Positions 23,150 through 23,689 of a DNA stretch of 23,689 nt are shown here, one piece after another. How positions within the stretch are numbered: the stretch's first letter is position 1; each line of letters starts with the position of its first letter. The notes under the pieces are model-generated. The model was not told the origin of the DNA. It was given only the letters and a program-made list of their open reading frames with translations, and did no database searches. Source of the DNA: JBOHHR01 sp050740975 (lineage in GTDB: Bacteria; Pseudomonadota; Gammaproteobacteria; JBOHHR01); the NCBI GenBank assembly GCA_050740975.1, contig JBOIEE010000165.1, positions 1 to 23,689 on the forward strand. Direction: 5' to 3'. Both the position numbers and the translations under genes were made by a program.

Positions 23150-23344
23150 TCATCTCCGCACGTCTTTTACGTGCTCGCGGGTGCGCCCGAAGATGTTCTC
23201 GGGAAGGTCGTGCACGTTGCGGGTGGCTTTCTGCAGCGCGGCCTGCTCTTCCTTCTCCAGCCATACCGGGATCCGGTGCGGGCGTTTGGGCTTGTCGGCG
23301 AGGTAGATTGGGGCGCTCTCGGCGAGATTGTTCTTGATCGCCAT
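23150..23344 (-). CDS. Small hypothetical ORF, 64 aa, doubtful
   Basis: The frame encodes a charged 64-residue peptide (MAIKNNLAESAPIYLADK, later IPVWLEKEEQAALQKATRN and DLPENIFGRTREH). It is not recognised. Its start lies 3 nt after the stop of the broken DUF2063 ORF, and the same frame continues open upstream into that ORF without start. It has a plausible mix of residues for a soluble protein but no clear ribosome site. It may be a real small gene or debris of the same decay event. Confidence 0.3.
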   Translation of the reverse strand: MAIKNNLAESAPIYLADKPKRPHRIPVWLEKEEQAALQKATRNVHDLPENIFGRTREHVKDVRR

Positions 23345-23346
23345 TT

Positions 23347-23646
23347 CTAGAAGCTTGCAAGGCCGCTTGAGCGCCGGGATCTTTGTGAAGCGTTGGACAC
23401 GCTGCTTGGGGCGAAGCGTAAGGTCACAGGATTTCGCGGATCAGCTTCCTCACCGAGCAGCATCTGAACCACAGGATAGTCCTTGCCGAGGGCTTCGACC
23501 AAGCGCGAGCGATACGCATGTTGGTAGATGCCGAGCCGTTCGGAAACAGCCCGTTTTTCACTGCCCGCGAGATGGCTCAGGACAGCATCGTCGCCTGCTT
23601 GCAGGCTGCGCCGAAACCACGCTTGCAACTCTTGCAAGCCGATCAT
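23347..23646 (-). pseudogene. DUF2063 (BufC/HvfC-like) gene remnant, truncated
   Basis: The first 68 or so residues (MIGLQELQAWFRRSLQAGDD, later ERLGIYQHAYRSRLVEALGK and DYPVVQMLLGEEA) match the start of the DUF2063 family, which partners DUF692 iron oxygenases in making modified copper-binding peptides (bufferins). Family members run to about 250 residues. Here the match stops right after GEEA and 31 unrelated residues follow before the stop. No other frame downstream continues the family sequence (for example no Phe/Leu-rich AYI and HPS motifs), so a deletion rather than a simple frameshift is likely. The ATG overlaps the stop of an upstream ORF (ATGA), showing a former operon. Confidence 0.7.
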
Positions 23647-23689
23647 CGGATCGCCGCGTAACGCCCCGGCGCCAGCGCCTCTGTAGCTA
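23643..23689 (-). CDS. C-terminal end of an upstream ORF, probably the DUF692 partner
   Basis: Only the last 14 codons are inside the window, reading ATEALAPGRYAAIR and then TGA, with the TGA overlapping the ATG of the DUF2063 remnant. The identity is inferred from the usual DUF692-DUF2063 gene order and the overlap; the few residues do not prove it. Confidence 0.35.
   Translation of the reverse strand, partial: ATEALAPGRYAAIR

Noticed and set aside
22973..23350. Plus-strand ORF of 125 aa opposite rpsT and its promoter
   Set aside because: It covers the start of rpsT and its promoter in antisense and has no recognisable motif.

Overview
The window comes from a gammaproteobacterium. The evidence is gene content and order. 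On the minus strand it carries rpsB-tsf-pyrH-frr-uppS-cdsA-dxr-rseP-bamA-skp-lpxD, the order known from Pseudomonas-type genomes (Enterobacteria place dxr directly after frr). On the plus strand the divergent pair map-glnD is followed by mutH, a nuclease found almost only in Gammaproteobacteria. The genus cannot be read from the sequence; a deep-branching, free-living lineage is only a guess.

Region 1 (1-10528, minus strand) is a tightly packed housekeeping cluster. Translation genes (S2, EF-Ts, ribosome recycling factor), UMP kinase, undecaprenyl diphosphate synthase, CDP-diglyceride synthase, DXP reductoisomerase, the RseP site-2 protease, BamA, Skp and the start of LpxD follow each other with stop/start overlaps of the ATGA or TTGA type. 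Several genes use GTG or TTG starts. The cluster links protein synthesis to isoprenoid, phospholipid, peptidoglycan-carrier, outer-membrane-protein and lipid A biogenesis. A strong promoter and a structured leader precede rpsB.

Region 2 (10782-14945, plus strand) holds map, glnD and mutH, each overlapping the next. A gene-free stretch of about 0.45 kb follows. It contains a perfect 17-nt palindrome and a good sigma70-type promoter.

Region 3 (15400-21393) is the accessory part: a transmembrane Ser/Thr kinase with TPR and Cys-containing periplasmic parts; a convergent secreted protein made of fourteen 37-residue RCC1-like repeats, each with one cysteine pair; a coiled-coil outer-membrane beta-barrel protein with its own terminator; and an inner-membrane-anchored LysM protein. 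All four are predicted to act in the envelope. A shared function is only inferred from proximity.

Region 4 (21647-23689) returns to housekeeping genes (proB, rpsT, convergent). It ends with a decayed fragment of a DUF2063 (BufC/HvfC-like) gene, preceded by the last 14 codons of an overlapping upstream ORF, probably the usual DUF692 partner. No tRNA, rRNA, CRISPR array, insertion sequence or phage gene was seen.
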